Shown here one piece after another: positions 1 through 9,100 of a stretch of DNA of 40,202 bases. Both the position numbers and the translations under genes were made by a program. Every line of letters starts with the position of its first letter. Positions within the stretch are counted from its first letter, which is position 1. The stretch comes from an uncultured Prevotellaceae bacterium. GTDB taxonomy: Bacteria; Bacteroidota; Bacteroidia; Bacteroidales; Bacteroidaceae. The notes beneath the pieces were generated by a model, which was not told where the DNA came from, made no database searches, and saw only the letters and a program-made list of their open reading frames with translations. The stretch is from the NCBI GenBank assembly GCA_902768105.1, contig CACXJZ010000021.1:1-40202 (forward strand), given 5' to 3'.

Positions 1-1137
1 AGCTCGACATTCTCAAACATTACAACGTTTACGAGTGCCAACATGGGAGAATTCCCCGAGCAGTTTGATTTGCCACAGGGTTCAACCCATGTCAAGTTTA
101 ATGAAACGGGAAAGACGTTCTACTATGTAGAAAACTACAATTCCAGCGCTGTGGGCAGTGGAACCTTCACTGTTGACGACTATTACTATCCTGCCGAGCT
201 GCTTTACTTTGGCAACAGTCCGATTCGTGTGTCTAGTACAGAGCATGTAGAGACAGACTATCCCCTATCTGTAAACTTGTGGAACACCGAATCCACAACA
301 AGCTGGCCTTCAGACTGGTCGGTTGGTCATGTACAGTCTTCAACCCGTAGTGTAGCCATGAAGAACGACATCAACTATGGCTCTTCACTGCTTAAGATGA
401 CAGTTGGTTACAGCGCTACCACTTTGAAGGATAATAATCATGCTATTCAGGAGAGAGACTACCGCGTTGACGAAGCTGACAAGGAGATTACGGTTGATGG
501 TACTTCCTTTAAGCTGGTAGGTGTCGTCATTGGTGACCAGTGGCCTAAGGTTGGCTGGAACTTCCTGCCCAAGACGACAGATCCTGGAAATACCAATTAT
601 AGAAAGGGCTTTATATATGACCGAAATATTACAAACAATGGTGTCATTCGTCTTCCAACTGAAGGTATTGGAACTTCGGATCCTAACTATACCGTAGTGT
701 TCGATAATTATGTGGATATGACTTCAACGGACTCAGAGAACAAGCAGCCCAAGGTTTATATTGCTTTGGAGCTTCAGAACAATACGGGCGTAGATTTCTT
801 CGGTAAGGACAACCTGATTACCAATGGTAGTAATTTCTACCTCATTGGTGAGCTTGACCCGACAGGAAAGACGGGTCCTGCCCTGCCCACCTATCATGCT
901 CTGCCTCCTTATACATTTGAAAGCACCTATAGCGGAGATCCCGACAAGACCGTTCCGCGTGTGTTCATTCAGGACCACATGACAACGGCTAACTTCAAGA
1001 TTGGTGTGAACTCGCTGAAGTATGCTTACCTGACCGTGCCTGACCTGCGTAGCAGCTCTGTGACATTAGGTCTGTCGGTTGACTTGCAGTGGTCAACAGG
1101 TCTCACCTTCGATAATGTTAACCTGGGCGGAGAATAA
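1..1137 (+). CDS. Fimbrillin-like surface protein, C-terminal part (5' truncated by window)
   Basis: The frame is open from base 1 to the TAA at 1135-1137 (378 residues visible), so the true start and any signal peptide lie upstream. It is paralogous to the 562-aa protein at 2259-3947. Both carry a YPAEL-[LY]-Y-[FY]-GNS motif, a later VAMK/VAIK segment, a GVVIG/GIIVG glycine motif, FYL-[IV]-G followed by RVF-[IT]-QD, and a C-terminal strand ending in a V-[DQ]-L-x-x-x-W pattern. Such proteins are subunits or accessory proteins of type V (Mfa1/FimA-like) pili in Bacteroidales, exported as lipoproteins and assembled on the outer membrane. The Mfa2-like anchor gene directly downstream supports this. 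Whether it is the main stalk subunit or an accessory subunit cannot be judged without the N-terminus. Confidence 0.7.
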   Translation, partial: SSTFSNITTFTSANMGEFPEQFDLPQGSTHVKFNETGKTFYYVENYNSSAVGSGTFTVDDYYYPAELLYFGNSPIRVSSTEHVETDYPLSVNLWNTESTTSWPSDWSVGHVQSSTRSVAMKNDINYGSSLLKMTVGYSATTLKDNNHAIQERDYRVDEADKEITVDGTSFKLVGVVIGDQWPKVGWNFLPKTTDPGNTNYRKGFIYDRNITNNGVIRLPTEGIGTSDPNYTVVFDNYVDMTSTDSENKQPKVYIALELQNNTGVDFFGKDNLITNGSNFYLIGELDPTGKTGPALPTYHALPPYTFESTYSGDPDKTVPRVFIQDHMTTANFKIGVNSLKYAYLTVPDLRSSSVTLGLSVDLQWSTGLTFDNVNLGGE

Positions 1138-1155
1138 TCAGACAATAATAATAAT

Positions 1156-1180
1156 GTTCGCGCGTAAGGCGCAGACGAAC
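1156..1180 (+). promoter_or_regulatory. Possible hairpin just before the anchor gene start
   Basis: GTTCG (1156-1160) can pair with CGAAC (1176-1180), and CGC (1161-1163) with GCG (1169-1171), leaving a GTAAG loop and a 4-base bulge. The hairpin ends immediately before the ATG at 1181, so it could limit translation of the anchor relative to the upstream subunit. It is short and has no U-tract, so it is not a convincing terminator. Confidence 0.25.
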
Positions 1181-2248
1181 ATGAAGAAAAGGTATGATAT
1201 CATAGGACGGCTCCTGATGGCAGCATTGGCAACAGTGCTGCTATCAGCCTGTTCAGTGATTGACGACGATCCGGGCGAGTGTACCAAGCAGAAAAACTAC
1301 AGGCTGGAGTATGAGATGCGTTTGGTGACCAATATGACCACCGAGCTGCACACCCAGTTGGGTCTGGAGACTGAAGTCCCGTTGGCGGCTGCCTTGAAGG
1401 AGCACTTGAAGAGCATCTTCACGGACTATGCCCACGATGTGGATCTGTCGTTCTACGATACCCAGGGCGACTCCGTCCGTCTGCAGCACGACCAGCACAT
1501 CATGGATGCCAGCGAGGCGAGCTACGTGCTCAACCTGCCCATGCGCGAGTATATGCACCTGGCTGCTGCTAACCTCGTGGGTAACCCTGTGGTCGGCCTG
1601 ACCAGCGATGAACGCTGCCATCCGTCGCGCCTTGAGACAATCTTTGCTGAGCGGACGCAGGCAGACACCATCCCTTCGCATACGACGGGACTCTTCACGG
1701 CCCGCCAGCCGATGGACGTGAAGGACGACGTTGACCAGACGTTCCACGTGCGGCTGTACATGGCCAATTGTGCGGCGGCTCTGGTGGTCGATCCGAGAGA
1801 GTACGACATCAGCACGCTTCGTGTCTATACCACAGGCTTTGCCTCGCAGTTCAACATCTGCGACAGCAGCTACACCTTTGCTGCCCAATCGCCCATCGTA
1901 CGTACGGATAAGGTGACTGCGGCCGAAGGCAGTGAGGTCTGCTACGTCTCCGTGAACTTCCCCTCGCGGGAACCAAAGGTGACGCGTAGCATTGTTGAGA
2001 CCATCGAGCCGTTTATTGCCAAGGATGGTGACGAGACCCTATGGGAGTTTCGTGCCTATATCACCAATGCCGATGGTAAGATTACAGAGTCGGTGCTCAG
2101 TCTGCGACAGCCGCTGAGAGCCGGTCAGCTGAAAATCATCAAGGCATACGTGACAGGCGAAGGTGCCGTGCAGACCGATGACCATACGGTGGGAGTCAGT
2201 GTGCAGCTGAACTGGAGCGATGGAGGACAACATGACGTAGAACTTTGA
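1181..2248 (+). CDS. Mfa2/FimB-type fimbrial anchor lipoprotein
   Basis: This 355-residue protein starts with a lipoprotein signal peptide (KKR, then a hydrophobic stretch ending LLSAC, Cys24). The body follows the FimB/Mfa2 anchor pattern: an early YRLEYEMRLVTN strand, a VDLSFYDTQGD segment matching the family's 'lyvFD..G' strand, a YVLNLPMREYMHLAAAN segment, then a LFTARQPMDV segment preceding the second transthyretin-like domain. In Porphyromonas gingivalis such proteins anchor the pilus base in the outer membrane and limit its length. The ATG at 1181 was chosen because it places the signal peptide correctly. Longer in-frame starts at 1079 and 1154 would put a hydrophilic extension in front and overlap the preceding gene. 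The gene lies 43 bp after a fimbrillin-like gene, as mfa2 follows mfa1. Confidence 0.75.
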   Translation: MKKRYDIIGRLLMAALATVLLSACSVIDDDPGECTKQKNYRLEYEMRLVTNMTTELHTQLGLETEVPLAAALKEHLKSIFTDYAHDVDLSFYDTQGDSVRLQHDQHIMDASEASYVLNLPMREYMHLAAANLVGNPVVGLTSDERCHPSRLETIFAERTQADTIPSHTTGLFTARQPMDVKDDVDQTFHVRLYMANCAAALVVDPREYDISTLRVYTTGFASQFNICDSSYTFAAQSPIVRTDKVTAAEGSEVCYVSVNFPSREPKVTRSIVETIEPFIAKDGDETLWEFRAYITNADGKITESVLSLRQPLRAGQLKIIKAYVTGEGAVQTDDHTVGVSVQLNWSDGGQHDVEL

Positions 2249-2262
2249 AAATTGATCATTGA
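2249..2262 (+). repeat. Degenerate heptamer pair at a gene junction (AAATTGA TCATTGA)
   Basis: Two 7-bp units sharing the core ATTGA lie directly after the anchor stop codon (2246-2248). The TTG start of the next gene (2259) falls inside the second unit. The junction at 6176-6189 has the same design (GAATTGA GCATTGA). Confidence 0.5.
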
Positions 2263-3947
2263 CGACGACGACCAACATATTGTTGATGTTCTTTGCCACA
2301 ATCATGATGGCAGGCTGTATAACCGAGGGTGAGTCAGAAGACTGTGACCTGCCCGTCGAGGTCAGCCTGGCATTTTCTGTGTCAGATAATAGCAAGACTG
2401 CTACTACCCGTCAGAGTGATGTGGTGGTGCAGGAGGGTTCTGCTCGTGCGTTACAAGAGTTGATTATCATTCCCTTTGACGTGCGAAGAAAGGTAGTCGA
2501 TACAGATGTCGCACGGCCTACGGATATAGGTATTGACAAAACGACCTATAATCGGACGAATGCTTACTTTTACTTGTTCGACAAGTGTGTGTTTCTCCCT
2601 GGCATTGCATCTTTCTTGGTATATGGCAAGGCACAACCGGTGTCTGGCGGCGATGCCGTCAACGGTGCTTTGGTTGCCAACTTTCCTGCCGACCTTTCGC
2701 CGGCAGGCATCACGTTCAGTCCTAAGCAGATACGCAGCACAACGGACATCCATGCCGATGCACAGGCCATTGCAAATTACCTGACCACCATTGCCCGTAC
2801 GGACGGCTGGTCAACGACCACCGACTCATACCTGCAAGCCTATTATAAGAACTTCATTGGGCAGGGTAGTGAGGACCTGTCGCTCATTGCCGGCTCGTCA
2901 AAGAACGTAGAGAAGAATGTTGCCTACCTGAAGGCACTCCTGCAGGCAAGACCGCAGAGCGACTTGCGCGATGCTATCATTGCCAACATCGACCAGTCCT
3001 ATCCTAACGACTATCCTGGCAGCATCGGCCTGCCCGATGGCGCTGCTGCCCTGCGATGGGAGATTCCTGCTGGTAAGACGGAATATGCCTTTGTGCCACA
3101 GACCGTGACCACCACGGAGGCAGCCATCAACAGCCTTACACGATACGTCTATCCTGCCGAGCTGTACTACTATGGCAATAGTCGCATCTGTACCTCAAAC
3201 ATGGATGACCGTAAAACCTACTACAACAGGGGTAGCTGGGGAACGTCGAATAGTGACGAGAACACGGTGCTGTCGGGCTTTGAATATGACCCGGGCGTGA
3301 TTACCCGAAACACTACAGCCGTAGCCATCAAGGAGCCTTTGCAGTATGCCGTAGCCCGTCTGGATGTCAAGATCAAGGCGTATGCAACAAGCTTGAAGGA
3401 TGCCAAAGACATAAGCGTGTCTATCACCAACAACAACGCGCCCGCCTTCCCGCTGACTGGTATTATCGTGGGAGGCCAGCACACGGTAGGCTTCGACTTC
3501 GCACCCACGGAGGATGACGATGCCAATGCCCGCTTTGTCTATGACAATCAGGTGAATACCAATACCGGCAATACGCCCTTCTGCCTGTCATTGGAGGAAC
3601 AGGGTCCTGCGCGTACCCTGTTGCTGCAGAGCCAGGAAGGAAAAGACGTGACGATTATCCTGGAGTTCAGGAACGATAGCGACACCGACTTCATGGGTTT
3701 GAGCGGTATCGTATATAAAGGAACGAAATTCTATCTCGTGGGGCAGCTCAAGCTGAGCGAGGCCACGGGAACAGATAACACGAGAGTGTTTACACAGGAC
3801 CAGACCACGACGGCTACACTGGTAGTCAACGGACTGGCCAAGGCTTATAACGTAGTGCCCAACCTGCTTTCTCCACAATTGGAGATTGGCGTACAGCTCA
3901 CCACCAAGTGGGAGCAGACAACGCCGACGGTAGTGGTGATGCAATAG
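2259..3947 (+). CDS. Fimbrillin-like lipoprotein (Mfa1/FimA-type pilus subunit or tip protein)
   Basis: The product has 562 residues if translation starts at the TTG at 2259. This start gives a lipoprotein signal peptide with Cys20 in MMAGC; the only ATGs nearby lie inside the hydrophobic core. The C-terminal half is paralogous to the truncated gene at the left edge: YPAELYYYGNSR, GIIVGG, FYLVGQL, RVFTQDQTTTA and a terminal V-Q-L-T-T-K-W strand. The N-terminal half has a SVSDNS…TTRQSD stretch and a helix-rich insertion around residues 155-250 (roughly LTTIARTDGW to DLRDAIIANIDQSYP), not obvious in the shorter subunits. In Mfa/Fim operons, genes after the anchor usually encode tip or accessory subunits, so a tip role is the likeliest inference. 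The TAG stop is embedded in a heptamer array. Confidence 0.65.
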   Translation: MTTTTNILLMFFATIMMAGCITEGESEDCDLPVEVSLAFSVSDNSKTATTRQSDVVVQEGSARALQELIIIPFDVRRKVVDTDVARPTDIGIDKTTYNRTNAYFYLFDKCVFLPGIASFLVYGKAQPVSGGDAVNGALVANFPADLSPAGITFSPKQIRSTTDIHADAQAIANYLTTIARTDGWSTTTDSYLQAYYKNFIGQGSEDLSLIAGSSKNVEKNVAYLKALLQARPQSDLRDAIIANIDQSYPNDYPGSIGLPDGAAALRWEIPAGKTEYAFVPQTVTTTEAAINSLTRYVYPAELYYYGNSRICTSNMDDRKTYYNRGSWGTSNSDENTVLSGFEYDPGVITRNTTAVAIKEPLQYAVARLDVKIKAYATSLKDAKDISVSITNNNAPAFPLTGIIVGGQHTVGFDFAPTEDDDANARFVYDNQVNTNTGNTPFCLSLEEQGPARTLLLQSQEGKDVTIILEFRNDSDTDFMGLSGIVYKGTKFYLVGQLKLSEATGTDNTRVFTQDQTTTATLVVNGLAKAYNVVPNLLSPQLEIGVQLTTKWEQTTPTVVVMQ

Positions 3948-3975
3948 TTTACAGTTTACAGTTTAGAGTTTACAG
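3946..3975 (+). repeat. AGTTTAC heptamer array (four units) forming a gene junction
   Basis: Four units (AGTTTAC, AGTTTAC, AGTTTAG, AGTTTAC; 3946-3973) are followed by AG and then a TTG at 3976. The first unit contains the last two bases of the upstream TAG stop, and the downstream TTG start follows immediately. The whole intergenic region is therefore repeat. The four-unit layout with one variant unit resembles the AGTGAAG arrays near 29503 and 31316. Confidence 0.85.
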
Positions 3976-5142
3976 TTGAAGAAGGTAGTTGACATATTGG
4001 GACTTTTGCTGGTGGCAATGCTCATGGCATGCTCGAGCGGAGGAGACGACGGAGGAGGTACCACACCTCCCCCTGCCGGGCAGACTGTGCTGACCTTCTA
4101 TGTTTATGCTCCCGAACGTCCCATCATGACACGTGCCAACGAGGTTAATGCCACTGACGAGGAGAACGCTATTCACAGCATGCAGATATGGGTGTTTGAA
4201 ACGGGAACAAACACGTTGGTGGGCTATCTCAGCCCCGATACCTATCCTACTACTGAGGAGGGAACGGTCTATCAGATGAACGTCAGCAAGGAGTTTGCCA
4301 ACAAAACCACCAAGCCCAATGTCGATGTCTATGTCGTGGCCAACGGTCGTTCGAGCACCACGCTGAATGCTTCCACTACGCGTGATCAGTTGGAAGCAGC
4401 GGTGATGGGCGATACTGACTTCGGCGTGTCAACTCTCCAAAAGGGTGTTCCTGAGGGCGGCCTGCCCATGACGGGCGTGTTGCGCAACAAGCAGATTGGC
4501 GGCGAGAATCCTGTATTGCGTGTTGAGGATAATAGCGTCATGGCAAAAGTGCAGTTGCTGCGCATGGTGTCGAAGGTGCGTTATGTGTTCTGTAGGGGCT
4601 TTGGCAGCGAAACGCTTCCCATTAAGGGCATCACCATTGATGCCAATAAGATTCCTACTACGGAATACCTGTTCCTGAAGGATAAGGCCTACCGCGTTGG
4701 TGATGCCTATCACACTACCGTGACAAACCTCATCACGGCAACAGAAGTCCCTGATGTGCTGGAATGTGACAATCCGATGAAATACGACATCACCAAGATA
4801 ACAAGCATAACTGCTCAGGAATACGAGGAACTGATAGATTTGGGAATCAAAGGTGATGCTGAAAACAATATTAACCCAGACCTAACGCTGGTAGGACCCT
4901 TCTACTTCAAGGAGAGTGACAAGAAACTGAGTGGAAACATTACCTATACATCACCGGGTACCACAGTAAATAATGACATCCAATACAAAATGGATGATAA
5001 CGATGTCAACAGTAGCTTTTCACGTAACCACTCGTGGATAGTCTATGCCTACTATGAGGGCTTGGCGGGCATGATGGTGTTGACTGTCGATATTACTGCG
5101 TGGGAAGAAAGAGAAAAAGATCATGCAATATATAACTGGTAA
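3976..5142 (+). CDS. FimA/Mfa-type fimbrillin lipoprotein
   Basis: The product has 388 residues with a TTG start at 3976, which follows directly on the heptamer array. This start gives a clean lipoprotein signal peptide with Cys19 in LMAC, followed by a Gly/Asp/Pro-rich linker. Residues 38-75 match the N-terminal pattern of FimA/Mfa subunits: a VLTFYVY strand, a TRA site at 52-54 where a maturation protease could cut, then NATDEENAI and a SMQIWVFE strand. In P. gingivalis, Rgp cleavage after such an Arg exposes the donor-strand groove for polymerisation; whether that applies here is inference. The C-terminus (SWIVYAYYEGLAG…DITAWEE) is typical of the family. It overlaps the next gene by 20 bp, consistent with co-translation. 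Confidence 0.75.
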   Translation: MKKVVDILGLLLVAMLMACSSGGDDGGGTTPPPAGQTVLTFYVYAPERPIMTRANEVNATDEENAIHSMQIWVFETGTNTLVGYLSPDTYPTTEEGTVYQMNVSKEFANKTTKPNVDVYVVANGRSSTTLNASTTRDQLEAAVMGDTDFGVSTLQKGVPEGGLPMTGVLRNKQIGGENPVLRVEDNSVMAKVQLLRMVSKVRYVFCRGFGSETLPIKGITIDANKIPTTEYLFLKDKAYRVGDAYHTTVTNLITATEVPDVLECDNPMKYDITKITSITAQEYEELIDLGIKGDAENNINPDLTLVGPFYFKESDKKLSGNITYTSPGTTVNNDIQYKMDDNDVNSSFSRNHSWIVYAYYEGLAGMMVLTVDITAWEEREKDHAIYNW

Positions 5143-6175
5143 GAACATATCGACTTTGCTGCTACTGCTCGTCCTGACGGGCATGTGGCTGACGGCATGC
5201 ACCAACGACAACGACGACGTGGTGCAAGGCGCTGGTAATCCTTTGCAGGTGGCTGACGTCACCCGTTCAGGGGAGTCGGTGTTTACCGGCGCTGCCGACT
5301 ATTCGCCATTGCGTCTGTTACTTTATGATGAGACGGAAGAAGAGGTGAAAAACGGCCTGTTTGTTTATACTGAAGGAGGGTGGCGTTCGGGTATCAATGT
5401 CACCAACGGTACCGACTATCGCATTTATGGCTTTGCCCCCTCGACTGCCAGCAATAGTTTCTCGATAGGTGCTATATTCCCCACCAGTGCGACACTGTTG
5501 ATTAACAATCTGGCCGTCATCACGACAAATGATGTCTGTGTGGTAACAGGTGTACAGCAGGTATCCGAAAAGACCGACACTAAGGACATTGTACGTGGAC
5601 AGTTTGCTTTTACGGGACGTGAGAAAGACCATAACTTTGTCAATCTGCAGCTGGATCATCTCTATGCAGCAATGCAGTTTACGTTTAAAGTGACACCGAC
5701 GTACAATGACTTGCGTACCATCAAAGTTAAGAATATGGTGCTGAAGACTGCCAGCAAGACATCTGCCTATCACACTCTTGGCAATGTTGTGGCTGTACTG
5801 AGTGACAACTCAGCAGATCCCCTTAATACCACCTGGACCTTTTATCCCACGACAACGGCACTATCGTTGCCTATCTATCAGTCGGAAACACCTTTGGAGC
5901 TCACGGAAACCGATAGTGAGGCCTTTGGACAGGTCTGCTACGTGCCCCACGCAACAGTTCTTAGCGAGCTGGTGCTGGAAACCACATACGACATATACGA
6001 CAAACAAGGCAATCTGATTCGTCCGGACCAGACCGCCACCAACCAGTTGACCGACGTGCTCGGCGGTAACGGCCGTGGACAGTTGGTCACGTTACATCTG
6101 ACGGTGAAGCCCACGTACCTCTACGTGCTGTCTGACCCCGACTTGGATAACCCGACGATGGAAATAGATAATTAA
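5123..6175 (+). CDS. Fimbrillin-family lipoprotein (Mfa-like)
   Basis: This 350-residue protein has a lipoprotein signal peptide ending LTAC (Cys26) and an Asn/Asp-rich linker after the cysteine. The body shows the layout of Mfa-like fimbrillins: a SPLRLLLYDE strand, a GWRSG…YRIYGFAP segment, a LDHLYAAMQFTFKV core strand near residues 175-190 and a TIKVKNMVL strand. The ATG lies inside the end of the preceding gene (20-bp overlap), suggesting translational coupling. Length and position fit a minor or tip subunit of the same pilus; the exact role cannot be read from sequence alone. Its stop (6173-6175) is followed by a degenerate heptamer pair leading into the giant gene. Confidence 0.65.
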   Translation: MQYITGKNISTLLLLLVLTGMWLTACTNDNDDVVQGAGNPLQVADVTRSGESVFTGAADYSPLRLLLYDETEEEVKNGLFVYTEGGWRSGINVTNGTDYRIYGFAPSTASNSFSIGAIFPTSATLLINNLAVITTNDVCVVTGVQQVSEKTDTKDIVRGQFAFTGREKDHNFVNLQLDHLYAAMQFTFKVTPTYNDLRTIKVKNMVLKTASKTSAYHTLGNVVAVLSDNSADPLNTTWTFYPTTTALSLPIYQSETPLELTETDSEAFGQVCYVPHATVLSELVLETTYDIYDKQGNLIRPDQTATNQLTDVLGGNGRGQLVTLHLTVKPTYLYVLSDPDLDNPTMEIDN

Positions 6176-6189
6176 GAATTGAGCATTGA
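6176..6189 (+). repeat. Degenerate heptamer pair at a gene junction (GAATTGA GCATTGA)
   Basis: Two 7-bp units follow the TAA at 6173-6175 directly. The TTG start (6186) of the giant gene lies inside the second unit, as at 2249-2262. Confidence 0.5.
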
Positions 6190-9100
6190 AGACGAAAGTT
6201 ATCATAATAGGTATAGCGATGCTCCTGACTGCAGTGGCTGGTCAGGCGCAGATAACCATTGGCGGTAACGTCTATGGAGGCGGCAATGTTGGCGACATGA
6301 GCGGTAAGACCGAGGTTGTCGTCTGTGCCGGCGACATCGATGGTAACGTCTTTGGCGGTGCGCGACAGGCCAATGTGGGCGGCTCGGCGTTTGTCCACAT
6401 CGACGGCGAGCACATGAGCGGTGACATCCTCATCAACCAGGTCTATGGCGGTAATGACGTGGCCGGTACCATCGGCACGTCGGACAACATACCTGCCGCC
6501 TTGACGCAAACCTCAGACAACCATATTGACAATACCTACAATGCCTTCGTGCTCACCACCCAGGAGCGTACCGTTACTACTGACACTGGTCAGCAGCAAA
6601 CGACCACGCAGCCCTTCAAGATGTACTTGGGTCAGCTCTTCGGTGGTGGTAACGGAGATTATGACTACTCTTCATACGATAGTCCCTATAAGGGCATGAC
6701 GCGTCCTGAGCTTGCCAAGACGTACATTGAGATGCGTGGCGGCTCGTGTGTGCTGCTCTATGGTGGCGGTAACAATGTCACCGTGACGGAAGCTACCGAT
6801 ATCTGCATCGACAACCCCAGTGCCATTTCCTACCATATCTATGAGCGTGATGCCAACGGTAACGAAATCGTTGATGATGCCCACGATAAGCTACAGGACA
6901 ACGCCCGCCTGAAGCGTATGGGTGTCTATCAGTTGGGTGGTGCCGGTGAGAATGTGGCTACCAGTTCTGACTACCAGTTCTCGCGTGTCTTCGGAGGCAA
7001 CAACAAGGCTCCGATGGCCATCCGTCCTACGTGGCACCTGAAGCGGGGTAAGATACGTAACCTCTTCTCGGGTGGAAACCTGGGTGCGATGACGCATCCC
7101 AATGGTATTCTGCTGACCATTGAGTCAGACAACGTGGAGGTGGGCAATGTCTATGGTGGCTGCCGTATGGCAGACGTGAATCCCGCCCGAAACCCCATTT
7201 ATGAAGAATATATCGATGGTGTACGTTACCCGAAGGACTATGCTGCCCGCCTCTATCTGACGGCTGGTAACATCACGAACGTCTATGGCGGTAACGATAT
7301 TTCAGGAACGGTGTATGGTGGTAATGCCGTAGGTATTCACTGTAACATCCATGGTGACGTGTATGGTGGTGGTAACGGCTCGTATCCCTATACGGACAAT
7401 GATATATTCCATCGTACAGCAGAGAATGCCAATGAGGAGCATGTTGTTCTCTATGGTGACTATTATTATAATCCCGACGAGGTACTGGAGGCGCATGGTA
7501 TCACAGCCTCTGGCGATGGTTTGAAGTCGGCTTTGGCACTCTCGGAGTTCCGTCCCCATGCCGAGGCTGTGTCTATTCGTATTGGTAGGGATAATTCTGA
7601 TGAGCCTCTGATTGTGGAGGGCTCTATCTATTGTGGTGGTAACAGCGCCACGCTGCGCTCCACGAACCAAGAGGCGACAGCTCAGTTGCATATTGGTTCA
7701 AAAGTTTTTGCTGACAAGGTGTTCTTAGGCAGTAATGGTGAGAACATGATTGCCGAGGAGGTGCTTCAGCGACTGGCGGGGAATGTCACCATTGGTGGTG
7801 TTGACTATGACTTCAGTCAGATGAATCTCCTCAATGCTGAACAGTTTGAGGCCTACATGAAGGGGTGTGAGATGCAGGTGATGCCTGACGTCGTGTTTGA
7901 CAATACGGAGCGTGGCGATCCTGTCAACTATATTGACTACAGTACCTACTTCGGTTCGTTCTATTGCGGTGGTAACGTGGGCAGCGTGCGCACAACGGGA
8001 CTGAACAACATCACGTTCAATTATAAAGTCGTTATCTTTGACAAGCTGGTGGGTGGCAGCAACAATGCCAACGTGCCGGCCGGCCAGTATAATGCAGCCT
8101 ACAATGGCGGTCTGCTGGGTGCCCCTGATGCTAACGGCAACAAACTGCAGTTCAACCTGTCGGGTGTAAAGATGCAGCCCAAGCGCTGGAAGGATGAGAA
8201 TGACAAGAAGAAGCTTCTGGAGTGGAACACCTGGAACATCTCCCAAGGCAATGTTTATGAAAAGGAAAGCCTTGATATTGCTAGCTTGTCAACGGGAACT
8301 TCATCAGATGAAGATAATAGCCGCCGATTCAAGGGAGGTAATGTCTATGGTGGCTGTTATATGAGCGGACATGTCAACGGAAACGTCGTCATCAACCTTA
8401 ACAGTAACATCGTGGATTATGAGGGAGACTATGGTGTGTTCGATACTGTGGACAAGGATGATGAAGGTATGGAAGTCACCAATGCCGACGGTTACTACAA
8501 CATCACAACACGACGCACGGGTGTCATCAGTCATGAGCAGGGCTGGGACGTGCATGGTACGGCACTCAACATCTTCGGTGCCGGCTATGGCGTGAATTCC
8601 GAGATATGGGGCTCTACCACCATCAACCTCAACGAGGGCTATGCCTTCCAGATCTACGGAGGCGGAGAGCAGGGCGTTGTGGGTAAGAAAAATGCTCAAG
8701 GTGACTACGTATATAATCCTGCTTACAGTTGTACCATCAACCTGCATGGTCAGCGTCCGGGACAGTTAGGTAACTTCAGCGACTTGGTGGAGTGTGAGTA
8801 TGTCTATGGTGGCGGCTTCCAGGGACTGGTTTGCGGTGATACGCAGGTGAACTTGGGTAACTGTCGCATCTTCCAGTCCTTCGGCGGTGCGTGCGAGGCT
8901 GACGTCCTGGGACACGTGGAGACGCACATCGGACGTGGCGGTGTGGATGCCAACGGCGACCCCATTTACGGCTTCCCCTACGTGTTGGATGACTTGTATG
9001 GCGGCAACGACCTGGGTGGACGTATCTTGGGTAGTGCTAACTTCGCCAGTGGGGTGCATTCGGACGTGAGCAGCATGGTCTATAGTCCCGACTTGCTGAA

